A stretch of DNA of 64,000 nt from a bacterium. Lineage in GTDB: Bacteria > Acidobacteriota > Polarisedimenticolia > Polarisedimenticolales > Polarisedimenticolaceae. The notes beneath the pieces are model-generated. The model did not search any database and was not told the DNA's origin. It was given only the letters and a program-made list of their open reading frames with translations. Of the stretch, positions 56,511 to 64,000 are shown in pieces. Positions within the stretch are counted from its first letter, which is position 1. Each line of letters opens with the position of its first letter. The stretch lies in contig JAAELQ010000008.1 of NCBI GenBank assembly GCA_024226515.1, positions 62,001-126,000 on the forward strand. The letters run 5' to 3'. Position numbers and translations under genes: made by a program.

Positions 56511-59003
56511 TCAGCGGCGCTGCATGCCGCGCGACGACGCGCCGCGATTCTGGTCGGACCAACTCGCGGGAGCCGTCTCGTCCTCCGGCGCGTCGCACAG
56601 CACGTCCGGCGCGCCCGGCGGCACGAACTCGCCGCTGAGGATGCCGAGGCTCAGCGCGTCCAGCGTGAAGACGCCGTGCGCCGGCCCGTCGAACGCCAGC
56701 GTCAGCCGCTTGCGCTCGGCGTCGACGATCCAGGCCTCGCCGTCCTGGACGATCTGCGAACCGAGCAGCGTCGTCAGGATGCCGAGCTGCGTCGAGAAGG
56801 CCACGCGGTCGCCGTTCAGTACGTCCACACCGTCGACCTGGGTCACGTTGAACGGCGCGAGATCGACGTACAGCTCGACGGCTCCGGTCCCGGGATCGAA
56901 GCGATACAGGTTGCCCGGGGACAGGATGTCGGCGCCCAGCACCTGGGCGGTTCTCGTGGAGAACACGTAGCTGCCGTCCCCCAGCCGGTCCAGCGCGTCG
57001 ACCGAGCCGATCGCCAGGGCGTGGTCGATCCAGCGCAGTTCGGTCGTCACGGCGTCGGTCGTCGTGTTGAAGTGATAGATGTCGAACTCGTTGACGATCA
57101 TGAACCCGTTGCTGCCCGTGGCGTAGCCGGGACCGCTCACGCTGAACAGGAACCCGGTCGCGTCTAGATCGACGGCGTCGACGTTGAGGCCGCCGTACAG
57201 GAAGCCGTTCTCGAAGATCTCGATCGCCGTCGATCCCGTGGGATTACGCAGGATGTCGCCGGGGCTCACGATCGGGGGAACGACGGCCGGAGCGGACACG
57301 GAGAGATAGGTCTCGTCGCACACGTCGCCGATACCGTCCATGTCGGCGTCGGCCTGGTCCGGGTTGTCGATCAACGGGCAGTTGTCGAAGCAGTCCGGGA
57401 AGTCGTCCCCGTCGCTGTGGAAGCCCTCGTCGAAGTCGCCGTCGCAGTCGTCGTCCAGTCCGTTGCAGATCTCGTTCTGTCCGGGGAAGACGTCGGCCAG
57501 CTGGTCGGCACAGTCGACCGGGTTGCCGTTCACGTCGCACAGCGGGAAGCCGTCCTCGTCCTCGTCGAGACCCAGCAGCTCGGGGTCTCCCTCGCAATCG
57601 GGCTCTCCGGTCACGGCGCACGTGCAGCGCACCAGGGACCAGCGCGGCGTGCCGCCGGAGCGCGTCGGATCCGGATCGATATTGATGATGTGCTGCACGA
57701 ACGTCGTGACGTCCTCGAACGGACTCCAGTCGCCGTCCTCCATGCGCGAGCAGAGAATGCGCATGTCGGGGACGAACGGACCGTCCTTGACGTAGACGAC
57801 GTCGGTGTCGCCGGCGATCGACGAGTCGATGATCACCATCTTGCACGGCGGATCGGCCTGCGGGCACTCGTAGGTCACGGGGAACTCGGGCTCGCCCAGG
57901 TCGCACAGCTCCTGGCTGCACGCGGCGACCGCAGCAGGCTCGACGAAGTCGTTGCTGGCGGTGAACTTGATCCCCTCGCCGGTGCACAGCGTCTTGTCCA
58001 GCAGCTCACCCTCGGGGACGGGGCAGAAGTTGACCGGCATCGTGCACGTGTCTTCGCCGGCCGTGACCTCGACGATGCCGTTGCCGTCCTGCGTCGGGTT
58101 GACCAGGCCGACGTTGAAGCTCGCGCTCGAGTCTCCGGGGGTGAAGCCGCCCGTGTTCAAGCTGACGTTCTCCGCGCCGCCCTGCAATACGATCGAATCG
58201 ATGCCGCCCTCGTTGTCGTCGCACAGCTCGGCGACACCGTCGATCGAGGTCGCCCCGCCGTTCTCGATGACGATGCGCTCGCAGATGAGGCACGGCAGCG
58301 ACGAGCTGAACGTCAGGTCGTCGATGCCGAAGTTGTCGTCCGATTCCCCGCTGGGGCTGACGCTCGTCGGCGCCGCGTTCATCGACAGAATCTCCGTAGC
58401 GCTCGGCGCCGATCGCTCGGGGCGACGGCTGCGGTCCGGCGAAGCCCCGGGGGTGTCGCACCCGTACTCCGACAGGCGCAGGCTGGCGATCCCGTCTTCC
58501 GACGTGATGCCGAAGAACGAGTCGCAGCCCTCGTCGCACAGCTCGAAGCACTCCTCATCGCCGTCGCCGAACTCCGCCTCGATGGTGACGAACGAGTCGA
58601 AGTCGATGACGTCGAACCCCACCGCATCCACCGGCGCGTCGAATTCGATCTCGATGACCTGTTCGTCGCTGGACGCGTTGAGGCCGCCGGTCAGGATGTT
58701 GGGGCTCGACGTCGCGGCGTCGGATGCGTGCGCGCGGATCGGCAGATAGGGGACGGGCTCGTCTGCGAGGGGCGACGAGAACGTGATCCCGTCAATCGAG
58801 TCGCACTCGCCGCTGTCGCTGTCGTCGAGGCAGGTATCGTCCGCGAAGCCGTCGAAGTTCTCTACCTGGCGCGGTTGCCCGACCGGGTCCGCGTCGAATG
58901 CCGCGCGGCTCGAGTAGGTGTCGAAGTCCGCGCCGAGGGCGCTGCCCGCTGCGAGGGACACGACCGTGAGCATCATCGAGAGGACGAGTAGGGATCGACG
59001 CAT
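56511..59003 (-). CDS. Large secreted Cys-rich protein with MopE-like and thrombospondin-3 repeats
   Basis: An 830-residue exported protein. GGAG 6 nt before the ATG at 59003 (MRRSLLVLSMMLTVVSLAAG) and a signal peptide decide the start. The N-terminal third (to about 250) has acidic, Cys-rich loops (FELCDEGCDSFFGITSEDG). The centre has a MopE-type Ca/Cu-binding unit (NEICNGLDDDCDGDFDEGF) and a thrombospondin-3 repeat (CPLIDNPDQADADMDGIGDV). The C-terminal 280 residues form a beta-propeller-like domain (FVTQ/TGSNGF, LDRLGDGSYVFSTRTAQVLG). Probably a Ca-stabilised surface or outer-membrane-associated protein. It is convergent with the SCP2 gene, only 3 nt apart. Confidence 0.78.
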   Translation of the reverse strand: MRRSLLVLSMMLTVVSLAAGSALGADFDTYSSRAAFDADPVGQPRQVENFDGFADDTCLDDSDSGECDSIDGITFSSPLADEPVPYLPIRAHASDAATSSPNILTGGLNASSDEQVIEIEFDAPVDAVGFDVIDFDSFVTIEAEFGDGDEECFELCDEGCDSFFGITSEDGIASLRLSEYGCDTPGASPDRSRRPERSAPSATEILSMNAAPTSVSPSGESDDNFGIDDLTFSSSLPCLICERIVIENGGATSIDGVAELCDDNEGGIDSIVLQGGAENVSLNTGGFTPGDSSASFNVGLVNPTQDGNGIVEVTAGEDTCTMPVNFCPVPEGELLDKTLCTGEGIKFTASNDFVEPAAVAACSQELCDLGEPEFPVTYECPQADPPCKMVIIDSSIAGDTDVVYVKDGPFVPDMRILCSRMEDGDWSPFEDVTTFVQHIINIDPDPTRSGGTPRWSLVRCTCAVTGEPDCEGDPELLGLDEDEDGFPLCDVNGNPVDCADQLADVFPGQNEICNGLDDDCDGDFDEGFHSDGDDFPDCFDNCPLIDNPDQADADMDGIGDVCDETYLSVSAPAVVPPIVSPGDILRNPTGSTAIEIFENGFLYGGLNVDAVDLDATGFLFSVSGPGYATGSNGFMIVNEFDIYHFNTTTDAVTTELRWIDHALAIGSVDALDRLGDGSYVFSTRTAQVLGADILSPGNLYRFDPGTGAVELYVDLAPFNVTQVDGVDVLNGDRVAFSTQLGILTTLLGSQIVQDGEAWIVDAERKRLTLAFDGPAHGVFTLDALSLGILSGEFVPPGAPDVLCDAPEDETAPASWSDQNRGASSRGMQRR

Positions 59004-59114
59004 GGGGGTACTCCAGCGGAGGCGGTGGAAAAGCCTCAATAGTTGAACCTGGGCGCAGAGACAGTCCCCCTAACGAGACGACCGGGCGCCCGCCGTGTCA
59101 AGCGGATTCTGGGA

Positions 59115-62100
59115 TCAGCCGGGCGATTCGCCGAGCCGGGCCAGCGCCGCAGGGTCGTCTTTCAGCAGCCGGCGGGTCAGCGCCGCGAAGGCCGAGATAT
59201 CGGCGCGCGCGTCGAGACTCGCCGCCAGCTCGGGGGACAGGCCGCGCCGGAGCTGCTCGAGCGGTTCCAGGGCCGCCAGAGCCTCCTTCTTCGCGGCGTC
59301 GGCGCGTCCGTCGCGGTCGAGCGCCGCCGCGGCGATGCCGTGCGCCTGCAACAGCAGGTCCGCCTGGCGCAGCTCGGTCCCGACCCGGACGGCCTCCTCC
59401 GCCGCCTGCAGCGCTCCGCCGCTCCCGCCGCGCAGGCTCATTCGCGCCCGGGCCAGGGCGCCCCACGCGGCCAGCGGTTTCAGTCCGGCTCCGCCGGCCT
59501 CGTCCGCGCTGCGGGCCAGCGCCGTCGCGTCGCCGAGGGCCTCCGCCAGGTGCAGTGCGGCGGTCAGCTTCAGCCGGTAGTCCTGCGAGGACTCCGCGGC
59601 ACGCAGCGCCTGCCGCAACGGTTGCAGCGCGGCGTCGCGCTCGCCGCGGGACATCTCGAGCAACCCCTGCTGGATCCGGATCTCCGCGGTCAGCGAGGGA
59701 CTGTTCATCTCCTGCGCCGAGGCCAGCGCCTGCTCCAGATTCGCGCGCGCCTCGTCGTACCGGCCGAGGCCGCGGCGCACGTCCGCGGAGTAGATCAGGC
59801 ACGAGACGATCAGGTTTCCGTCACCCAGCTCTCGCGCTCCCTCGAGCGCGTTGTCGAGCAGCGACAGCGCCGAGGCGTAGTTCCCCTGGTCCGCGTGGAT
59901 CGACGCGATGTTGGCCGACAGCGTGACCTCCTGGGTCCGGTCCTGCGTCTCGCCGGCAAGCTGCATCCCCTCGCCGTAGTAGTCCAGCGCCTGCTCGTAG
60001 CGCCCCTGGACCTGTTCGAGGTATCCGATGTCGACGAGCGAACGCATCACGTCGTGCGGGCTACCGAGCGCGCGGCGCGTGTCGAGCGCGTTCTTCTGGA
60101 ACGGGTAGGCCTCGTCGAACTTCCCCAGGACCGTGTAGATGTACCCCAGGTTGCCCATCGTCCGGGCCAGGCTGGCCTCGTCGCCGATCTCGCGCAGCAG
60201 GCGCAGCCCGTGCTTGTACGCCTCGACCGCCTCGTCGGGTCGGCCGGCGGCGACGTAGATGTCACCCAGATTCGAGTTTGCGTCGGCCAGGCCCACGCTG
60301 TCGCCGAGTGTCTCGGACGTCGCGATCGATTCCTGTTGCAGAGAAACCGCCTCGTCGAAGTCGCCCTCGCTCATGTGGATCAGCGCGAGGTTGTTCAGCG
60401 CGACGCTGACGCCGCGCGTGTCGCCGATGCGACGCCGGATGCCCAGGCTCTGCTCGTAGTGCCGCCGCGCCTCGTCCGGGTTGCCCATATAGCGGTAGGT
60501 GTTGCCGATTCCGTTCAGGACCGTCGCCAGCCCCTCGTCGTTGCCCGACTGCCGGTGCAGCGCCGCTGCCCGGTCGAACTGGTCCAGCGCCGATACCGTG
60601 TCGCCGGATTTGACGTGCACGCGGCCCAGCGCGTAGCGCGACGTCGGACTCTTCGGGTCGAGCTCCAGCGCGCGCTCGAGCGCGCCGCGCGCCGCGTCGA
60701 ACTCACCGGTCTGCTCGTGCCACATCGCCAGCGAGTAGTGCGACTCGGGGCTGTTGGGCGCGATGCGCGGCAGCTCGGCATAGGCCGCGGCCGCGGCCTC
60801 GGCGTCGTCCGACAGGTCGGCCTGGATCGCGCGGATGCGCGCCTCCTCGTAGGGCGACGTGCCGTGCAGCCCGGCCAGCGCCTGCTCGGCGTGCCCGCCG
60901 GCCTCCTCGGTGCGCCCCAGACTGACCAGCGTCTCCGCCAGCCGCGCGCGCGCGATCGCGAACTCGGGGTCCACGGCGAGCGCCGACTCGAGCGGCTGCA
61001 CGGCCTCCAGGTAGCGGCCGTCGCGCGCCAGGGACGTCCCCTCGGTGTACAGCTTCAGCGCCTGCACCGAGTCCGTGGACAGCTCCGTCGTGCTGCGCTT
61101 GCCGTCGCCGCGTCGTCGCGATAGGTCCAGCTCGTCCCGTACTCCGTCCGCCAGGTCGTCGATCATCGCGAACAACGCGTCCTCGCCGTCACCCTCGATG
61201 GTGAACGCCGCGTCGTCGACCAGCCTGGTTCCGGCGAGTCGTACGAGTCGTGCGTCGATGCGGAAGCGATCGCCGGCGCGGAACAGGCTGCCGGCCAGCA
61301 TCGTCTCGACGCCGATGAGGCCCGACAGGCGCTTCATCGCGGTCGAATCCAGCTCGTCGGCCGTATCGAGTTGCATCGCGTCGACGATCTCGCGCACGCG
61401 CTGCTCGCCGACGATGCGCAGCGTCCGCGTCTGCTGCAGGTCCGCGCGCAGCAGATCCGGCAGTCCGGTGCGCGACCAGTCGAAGCCGGGGTCCTGCGTC
61501 ACGTTGAGGAACGGCAGCAGGATCAGCGATGCCTCGATCTGCGGCACGACCTCGGGCGTCTCGCGCGACAGGAAACTCCAGGCGCCCCAGATCACGGCGC
61601 CCAGCGCCAGCAGCGCGGCCGCGCCGACGCCGGCGCGCCGGAGCAGACCGCGGCGCCAGGCCACGGATGCGTGCTGGGCGTCGAGGTCGGCCAGGACCTC
61701 ATTCATGCTCTGGTAACGCGCCGCGACGTCACGGTGCAGCATGCGCGAGACGATGCGCGACATCCACGGCGGCACGTCCGTGCGCTGCGACTGCACCGTC
61801 GGCGCGTCTTCTTGCACGCGCTTCATCAGCGACGACAGCTGGTTGTGCCCGATGAACGGCAGCTCGCCCGTGAGCATCTCGTAGACGATCAGGCCCAGCG
61901 AGAAGACGTCGCTGCGCTCGTCGGCGACTTCGCCCTGTGCCTGCTCGGGCGACATGTAGGCCAGCGTGCCCAGCACCGCGCCCGTCTCCGTCATCGTCGA
62001 GCCGGAATCGGACGAGCGCGAGATGCCGAAGTCGGCGACGTACGCGTTGTCGTCGCCGTCGACGAGGATGTTCTGCGGCTTGAGATCGCGGTGGATCACC

Positions 62101-62720
62101 CCCGCGTCGTGCGCGGCCTGCAGCGCCTCGGCCATCTGCCGGATCATCGGCGCGGCGCGCTCGATCGGCAGCGGACCGCCGTCCTCGATCTGCTGCTTGA
62201 GGTCGTCGCCCTCGACGAAGGCCATCGAGACGAACCGGACGTCGTCGATCTCGCCCAGGTCGTGAATGCGCACCACGTTCTTGTGCGTGATCTTGCTCGC
62301 GAGGAGGATCTCGCGTTTGAAGCGCTCGAGCATCTCCGGGTTCGACGCCAGAGCGGGCTGGATCACCTTCAGTGCGACCGTGCGCTCGAGCACCCGGTCG
62401 TGCGCGCGGTACACCGCTCCGAAGCCGCCCTCTCCCAGGACCGCCTCGACCGCGTACCGATCGCCGAGCAACTCGCCGGGGCGCAGCTTGCGCGCGCCTC
62501 CCGCAGCGGCCGCCCCCGCAGGCGGAGTGCCGACGGTCGGACTCTCCGAGGCGTCCACGAGGCCGGTCGGAGCGTCGGAGTGGTCGGAGATCTGCGTCGG
62601 CGCAGAGGACGCATCGCTCGCCTGCGCCCCGTCGTCATCCCGCGCTGCCAGCGGGATTCCGCAGGCGCTGCAGCGGGTCGCGTCGTCGGGGCCGGCGGCC
62701 CCACACCTGGGACAGGTCAC
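59115..62720 (-). CDS. Transmembrane Ser/Thr protein kinase with TPR-rich sensor domain
   Basis: A 1201-residue protein with GTG start. An N-terminal zinc ribbon (CPRCGAAGPDDATRCSACG) leads to a Hanks-type kinase: G-loop LGEGGFGAVY, Lys in VALKVI, catalytic HRDLKPQN, DFG in VADFGISR, and GTLAYMSPEQAQG. One membrane segment about 362-384 (AALLALGAVIWGAWSFL). Outside: a TolB/FlgO-like region (ILLPFLNVTQDPGFDW ... LLRADLQQTRTLRIVG, about 395-560), then some 15 tetratricopeptide repeats to about 1170. Predicted to sense a periplasmic partner through the TPR part and phosphorylate cytoplasmic targets. All catalytic residues are kept. It stands alone on the minus strand ahead of the DUF2752/Yip1 genes. 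Confidence 0.93.
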   Translation of the reverse strand: MTCPRCGAAGPDDATRCSACGIPLAARDDDGAQASDASSAPTQISDHSDAPTGLVDASESPTVGTPPAGAAAAGGARKLRPGELLGDRYAVEAVLGEGGFGAVYRAHDRVLERTVALKVIQPALASNPEMLERFKREILLASKITHKNVVRIHDLGEIDDVRFVSMAFVEGDDLKQQIEDGGPLPIERAAPMIRQMAEALQAAHDAGVIHRDLKPQNILVDGDDNAYVADFGISRSSDSGSTMTETGAVLGTLAYMSPEQAQGEVADERSDVFSLGLIVYEMLTGELPFIGHNQLSSLMKRVQEDAPTVQSQRTDVPPWMSRIVSRMLHRDVAARYQSMNEVLADLDAQHASVAWRRGLLRRAGVGAAALLALGAVIWGAWSFLSRETPEVVPQIEASLILLPFLNVTQDPGFDWSRTGLPDLLRADLQQTRTLRIVGEQRVREIVDAMQLDTADELDSTAMKRLSGLIGVETMLAGSLFRAGDRFRIDARLVRLAGTRLVDDAAFTIEGDGEDALFAMIDDLADGVRDELDLSRRRGDGKRSTTELSTDSVQALKLYTEGTSLARDGRYLEAVQPLESALAVDPEFAIARARLAETLVSLGRTEEAGGHAEQALAGLHGTSPYEEARIRAIQADLSDDAEAAAAAYAELPRIAPNSPESHYSLAMWHEQTGEFDAARGALERALELDPKSPTSRYALGRVHVKSGDTVSALDQFDRAAALHRQSGNDEGLATVLNGIGNTYRYMGNPDEARRHYEQSLGIRRRIGDTRGVSVALNNLALIHMSEGDFDEAVSLQQESIATSETLGDSVGLADANSNLGDIYVAAGRPDEAVEAYKHGLRLLREIGDEASLARTMGNLGYIYTVLGKFDEAYPFQKNALDTRRALGSPHDVMRSLVDIGYLEQVQGRYEQALDYYGEGMQLAGETQDRTQEVTLSANIASIHADQGNYASALSLLDNALEGARELGDGNLIVSCLIYSADVRRGLGRYDEARANLEQALASAQEMNSPSLTAEIRIQQGLLEMSRGERDAALQPLRQALRAAESSQDYRLKLTAALHLAEALGDATALARSADEAGGAGLKPLAAWGALARARMSLRGGSGGALQAAEEAVRVGTELRQADLLLQAHGIAAAALDRDGRADAAKKEALAALEPLEQLRRGLSPELAASLDARADISAFAALTRRLLKDDPAALARLGESPG

Positions 62721-62793
62721 GTCTCGGTTTCCTCGCGCTCGACTCTACAGCATATTCGGGGCCGTGCCCCTTCGAGGGGGACCCCCGTGGGTT

Positions 62794-63207
62794 CTATATC
62801 CCGCGCCAGATCAGGTAGATCCAGCCGCCGGCGATCGACAGCAGGGCCAGCATGCGCAGCACCGTGCGCTCGCGCGGCTCGAGCACCAGGCGCAACGCGG
62901 GGCGCCCGATCGCGTAGCGCAGCGAGACGACGGAGGCCCACACGGCCAGCAGCGCGAATCCGCAGAACATCAGCGGGTTCAGGCCGGCGGCCGCGGTGAA
63001 ATCCCCGTGCAGCACGGCCTCGACCATGCGCGTCGAGCCGCATGTGGGGCACGGCACCCCGGTCCACTCGCGGAAATAGCAGACCGGGCGCGGCAGGCCG
63101 AAGCGAAACCAGAGCGCCGAGATGCCCGCGCCGAGCAGCAGCACGATCCCGAACAGCGCGCCCGCGGGCAACCCGCGGCGGTCGGTCTCGAGCCGCACGA
63201 AGCGCAT
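62794..63207 (-). CDS. DUF2752 membrane protein
   Basis: A 137-residue protein with three membrane segments: GALFGIVLLLGAGISALWF, PLMFCGFALLAVWASVVSL and VLRMLALLSIAGGWIYLIW. The family signature WTGVPCPTCGSTRMVEAVLHGD (C-P-x-C-G-x-T-R) lies between segments 1 and 2. Function of DUF2752 is unknown; the Cys pair may bind metal. It is 9 nt after the Yip1-like gene stop on the same strand, so likely co-transcribed. Confidence 0.85.
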   Translation of the reverse strand: MRFVRLETDRRGLPAGALFGIVLLLGAGISALWFRFGLPRPVCYFREWTGVPCPTCGSTRMVEAVLHGDFTAAAGLNPLMFCGFALLAVWASVVSLRYAIGRPALRLVLEPRERTVLRMLALLSIAGGWIYLIWRGI

Positions 63208-63216
63208 GGCGCGGGC

Positions 63217-63882
63217 TCAGAGCGCCGTCGCGCCGAGTGACACCAGGACGAAGAGCAGGCCGAACGGCGTGCAACAGCACAGCCCGGCCAGGACCGCGAA
63301 CGCCAGCGTCGCGCGCCACCAGTCCGTGCGGTGCCCGAGGCACGCGCCGTAGACGACGAGCACCGCGCACCACACGACGGCCAGCGGGAAGCCGAGGCAG
63401 GGGACGATGTTGAACAGCCACGGCGTGCCGCCGTAGGCCACCGCGCGCAACGTGATGCCGAACCCCCGGTCCGCGCCGCCGAACAGCATCAACAGCAGGT
63501 GATAGGCGCCCGAGAGGAGAAACATGCAGGCCACGGCGACGACCGGACCGAGGAACAGCCAGACGATCGTACCTCCGGTGCTCAGAGCGACCTGCCCGAG
63601 CGCGGCGTCCCCGCCCAGCATCGCCAGCCCGCCGAAGAACATGTTCCACGCCACTTGCCAGATCGCCGCGAAGATCGACCCGATGAAGACGACGATCAGC
63701 CCGTAGAGGACCGGCGGGCCGATATCGTCGCCGCGCAAGCCGGAGAACAGTTGCTGCGGATTGCCCAGCGCCAGCTTGACCGTCTCCGCGAAACGCGCGA
63801 GGAACGGGGTCGACTCGTCCTCGAACGGGACGCTGTTCGGCGGCTCGGCCGGCGGCGGGTCTTGCTCGGGTGGTAGTGTCAC
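63217..63882 (-). CDS. Yip1-family membrane protein
   Basis: A 221-residue protein with GTG start. After a Pro/Glu-rich cytoplasmic N-terminus (PPEQDPPPAEPPNSVPFEDE), five hydrophobic segments follow, with LSGAYHLLLMLFGGADRGFG and RAVAYGGTPWLFNIVPCLG as the typical YIP1 motif pair. Role in bacteria not established. It starts 1 nt after the stop of the upstream partial gene (TGA C GTG) and is followed after 9 nt by the DUF2752 gene: a three-gene minus-strand operon. Confidence 0.85.
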   Translation of the reverse strand: MTLPPEQDPPPAEPPNSVPFEDESTPFLARFAETVKLALGNPQQLFSGLRGDDIGPPVLYGLIVVFIGSIFAAIWQVAWNMFFGGLAMLGGDAALGQVALSTGGTIVWLFLGPVVAVACMFLLSGAYHLLLMLFGGADRGFGITLRAVAYGGTPWLFNIVPCLGFPLAVVWCAVLVVYGACLGHRTDWWRATLAFAVLAGLCCCTPFGLLFVLVSLGATAL

Positions 63883-63883
63883 G

Positions 63884-64000
63884 TCAAGAGTGTGCCCGAC
63901 GCGCGTCGGGGAGTAAAGCGGGATCCTCGACGGTTGCGCTGCGCCGCTTGCGCGCGAGCCGGCGCTTGAGATCCTCCAGCATCATGTAGCCCGCCGGGAT
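63884..64000 (-). CDS. C-terminal end of a CDS cut by the window edge
   Basis: The last 38 codons are visible: IPAGYMMLEDLKRRLARKRR, then ATVEDPALLPDARRAHS and a TGA stop. The Pro-x-x-Y-x-x-L-E-D-L-K-R-x-L pattern followed by Arg/Lys resembles the C-terminal end of RND efflux permeases just after the last membrane segment, but there is too little to be sure. First visible gene of the Yip1/DUF2752 operon. Confidence 0.5.
   Translation of the reverse strand: MPAGYMMLEDLKRRLARKRRSATVEDPALLPDARRAHS

Noticed and set aside
59043..61124. 693-codon plus-strand open frame over the kinase-TPR gene
   Set aside because: Shadow of the TPR region; Arg/Gln/Val-rich with no signal, and the real gene on the minus strand has all kinase motifs.

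Overview
The window is a G+C-rich bacterial chromosome segment with dense coding, no CRISPR array and no recognisable insertion sequence. No gene-free stretch exceeds 300 bases. Many genes begin with GTG or TTG, and several lack a Shine-Dalgarno site. The organism is Gram-negative: the window holds an outer-membrane porin, a lipid A-type domain protein, lipoproteins and TonB-related domains. The mix of ECF sigma/anti-sigma fusion, tricorn-like protease, DUF3857 proteins, propeller-type histidine kinase, MopE/thrombospondin-3-like secreted protein and large Ser/Thr kinase-TPR protein resembles Acidobacteriota (for example Thermoanaerobaculia) or a neighbouring soil/marine phylum. That placement is an inference from gene content, not a phylogeny.

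Layout. 1-7.0 kb: a truncated XRE regulator, an unknown Cys-tailed membrane protein, a CPBP membrane protease, an M49-like lipoprotein peptidase, an Rsm22-like methyltransferase, a secreted HEXXH metalloprotease and a Mn-type superoxide dismutase. 7.1-11.7 kb: a redox cassette of zinc-ribbon protein, FAD/NAD(P) oxidoreductase, membrane 4Fe-4S protein and membrane-anchored coiled-coil/HhH protein. 11.8-18.5 kb: an ECF sigma factor overlapping a 980-residue anti-sigma fusion (zinc anti-sigma domain, membrane segment, carboxypeptidase-regulatory-like fold, TonB-plug-like domain, degenerate VWA domain), followed by a 1023-residue exported membrane-anchored protein. 18.5-21.9 kb: an M28/PDZ peptidase divergent from a REC-GGDEF protein. 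22-34.9 kb: a surface-glycan region with two GT4 glycosyltransferases, a sulfotransferase, an SGNH hydrolase, an asparagine synthase, a MraY/WecA-type transferase, a GNAT enzyme, a repetitive secreted protein and a GT-C/TPR membrane protein. 34.9-44.2 kb: a thioredoxin-like protein, a phosphate-type porin behind an apparent Pho box, a LABN protein, a 14-blade propeller histidine kinase and a periplasmic tricorn-like protease. 44.3-48.7 kb: a 47-residue Cys/Lys microprotein, a GNAT protein, two tandem double-TonB_C proteins, tRNA-Asn and a VapBC-like pair. 48.8-55.4 kb: an operon of an M1-like peptidase and two DUF3857 proteins, the first of which has lost the transglutaminase cysteine. 55.4-64 kb: a lipoprotein, an SCP2 protein, a Cys-rich secreted protein, a Ser/Thr kinase-TPR protein, a DUF2752 protein, a Yip1 protein and the truncated end of another CDS.

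Two themes recur. The first is extracytoplasmic proteolysis: M49-like, HEXXH, M28, tricorn-like and M1-like enzymes are all predicted to be exported. The second is cell-surface sensing and construction: the ECF/anti-sigma fusion, propeller kinase, Ser/Thr kinase, glycan cluster and Pho-controlled porin. The most unusual unit is the sigma factor/anti-sigma-plug-VWA/1023-residue trio at 11.8-18.5 kb. The pseudo-transglutaminase operon and the three-repeat Pho box upstream of the porin come next.
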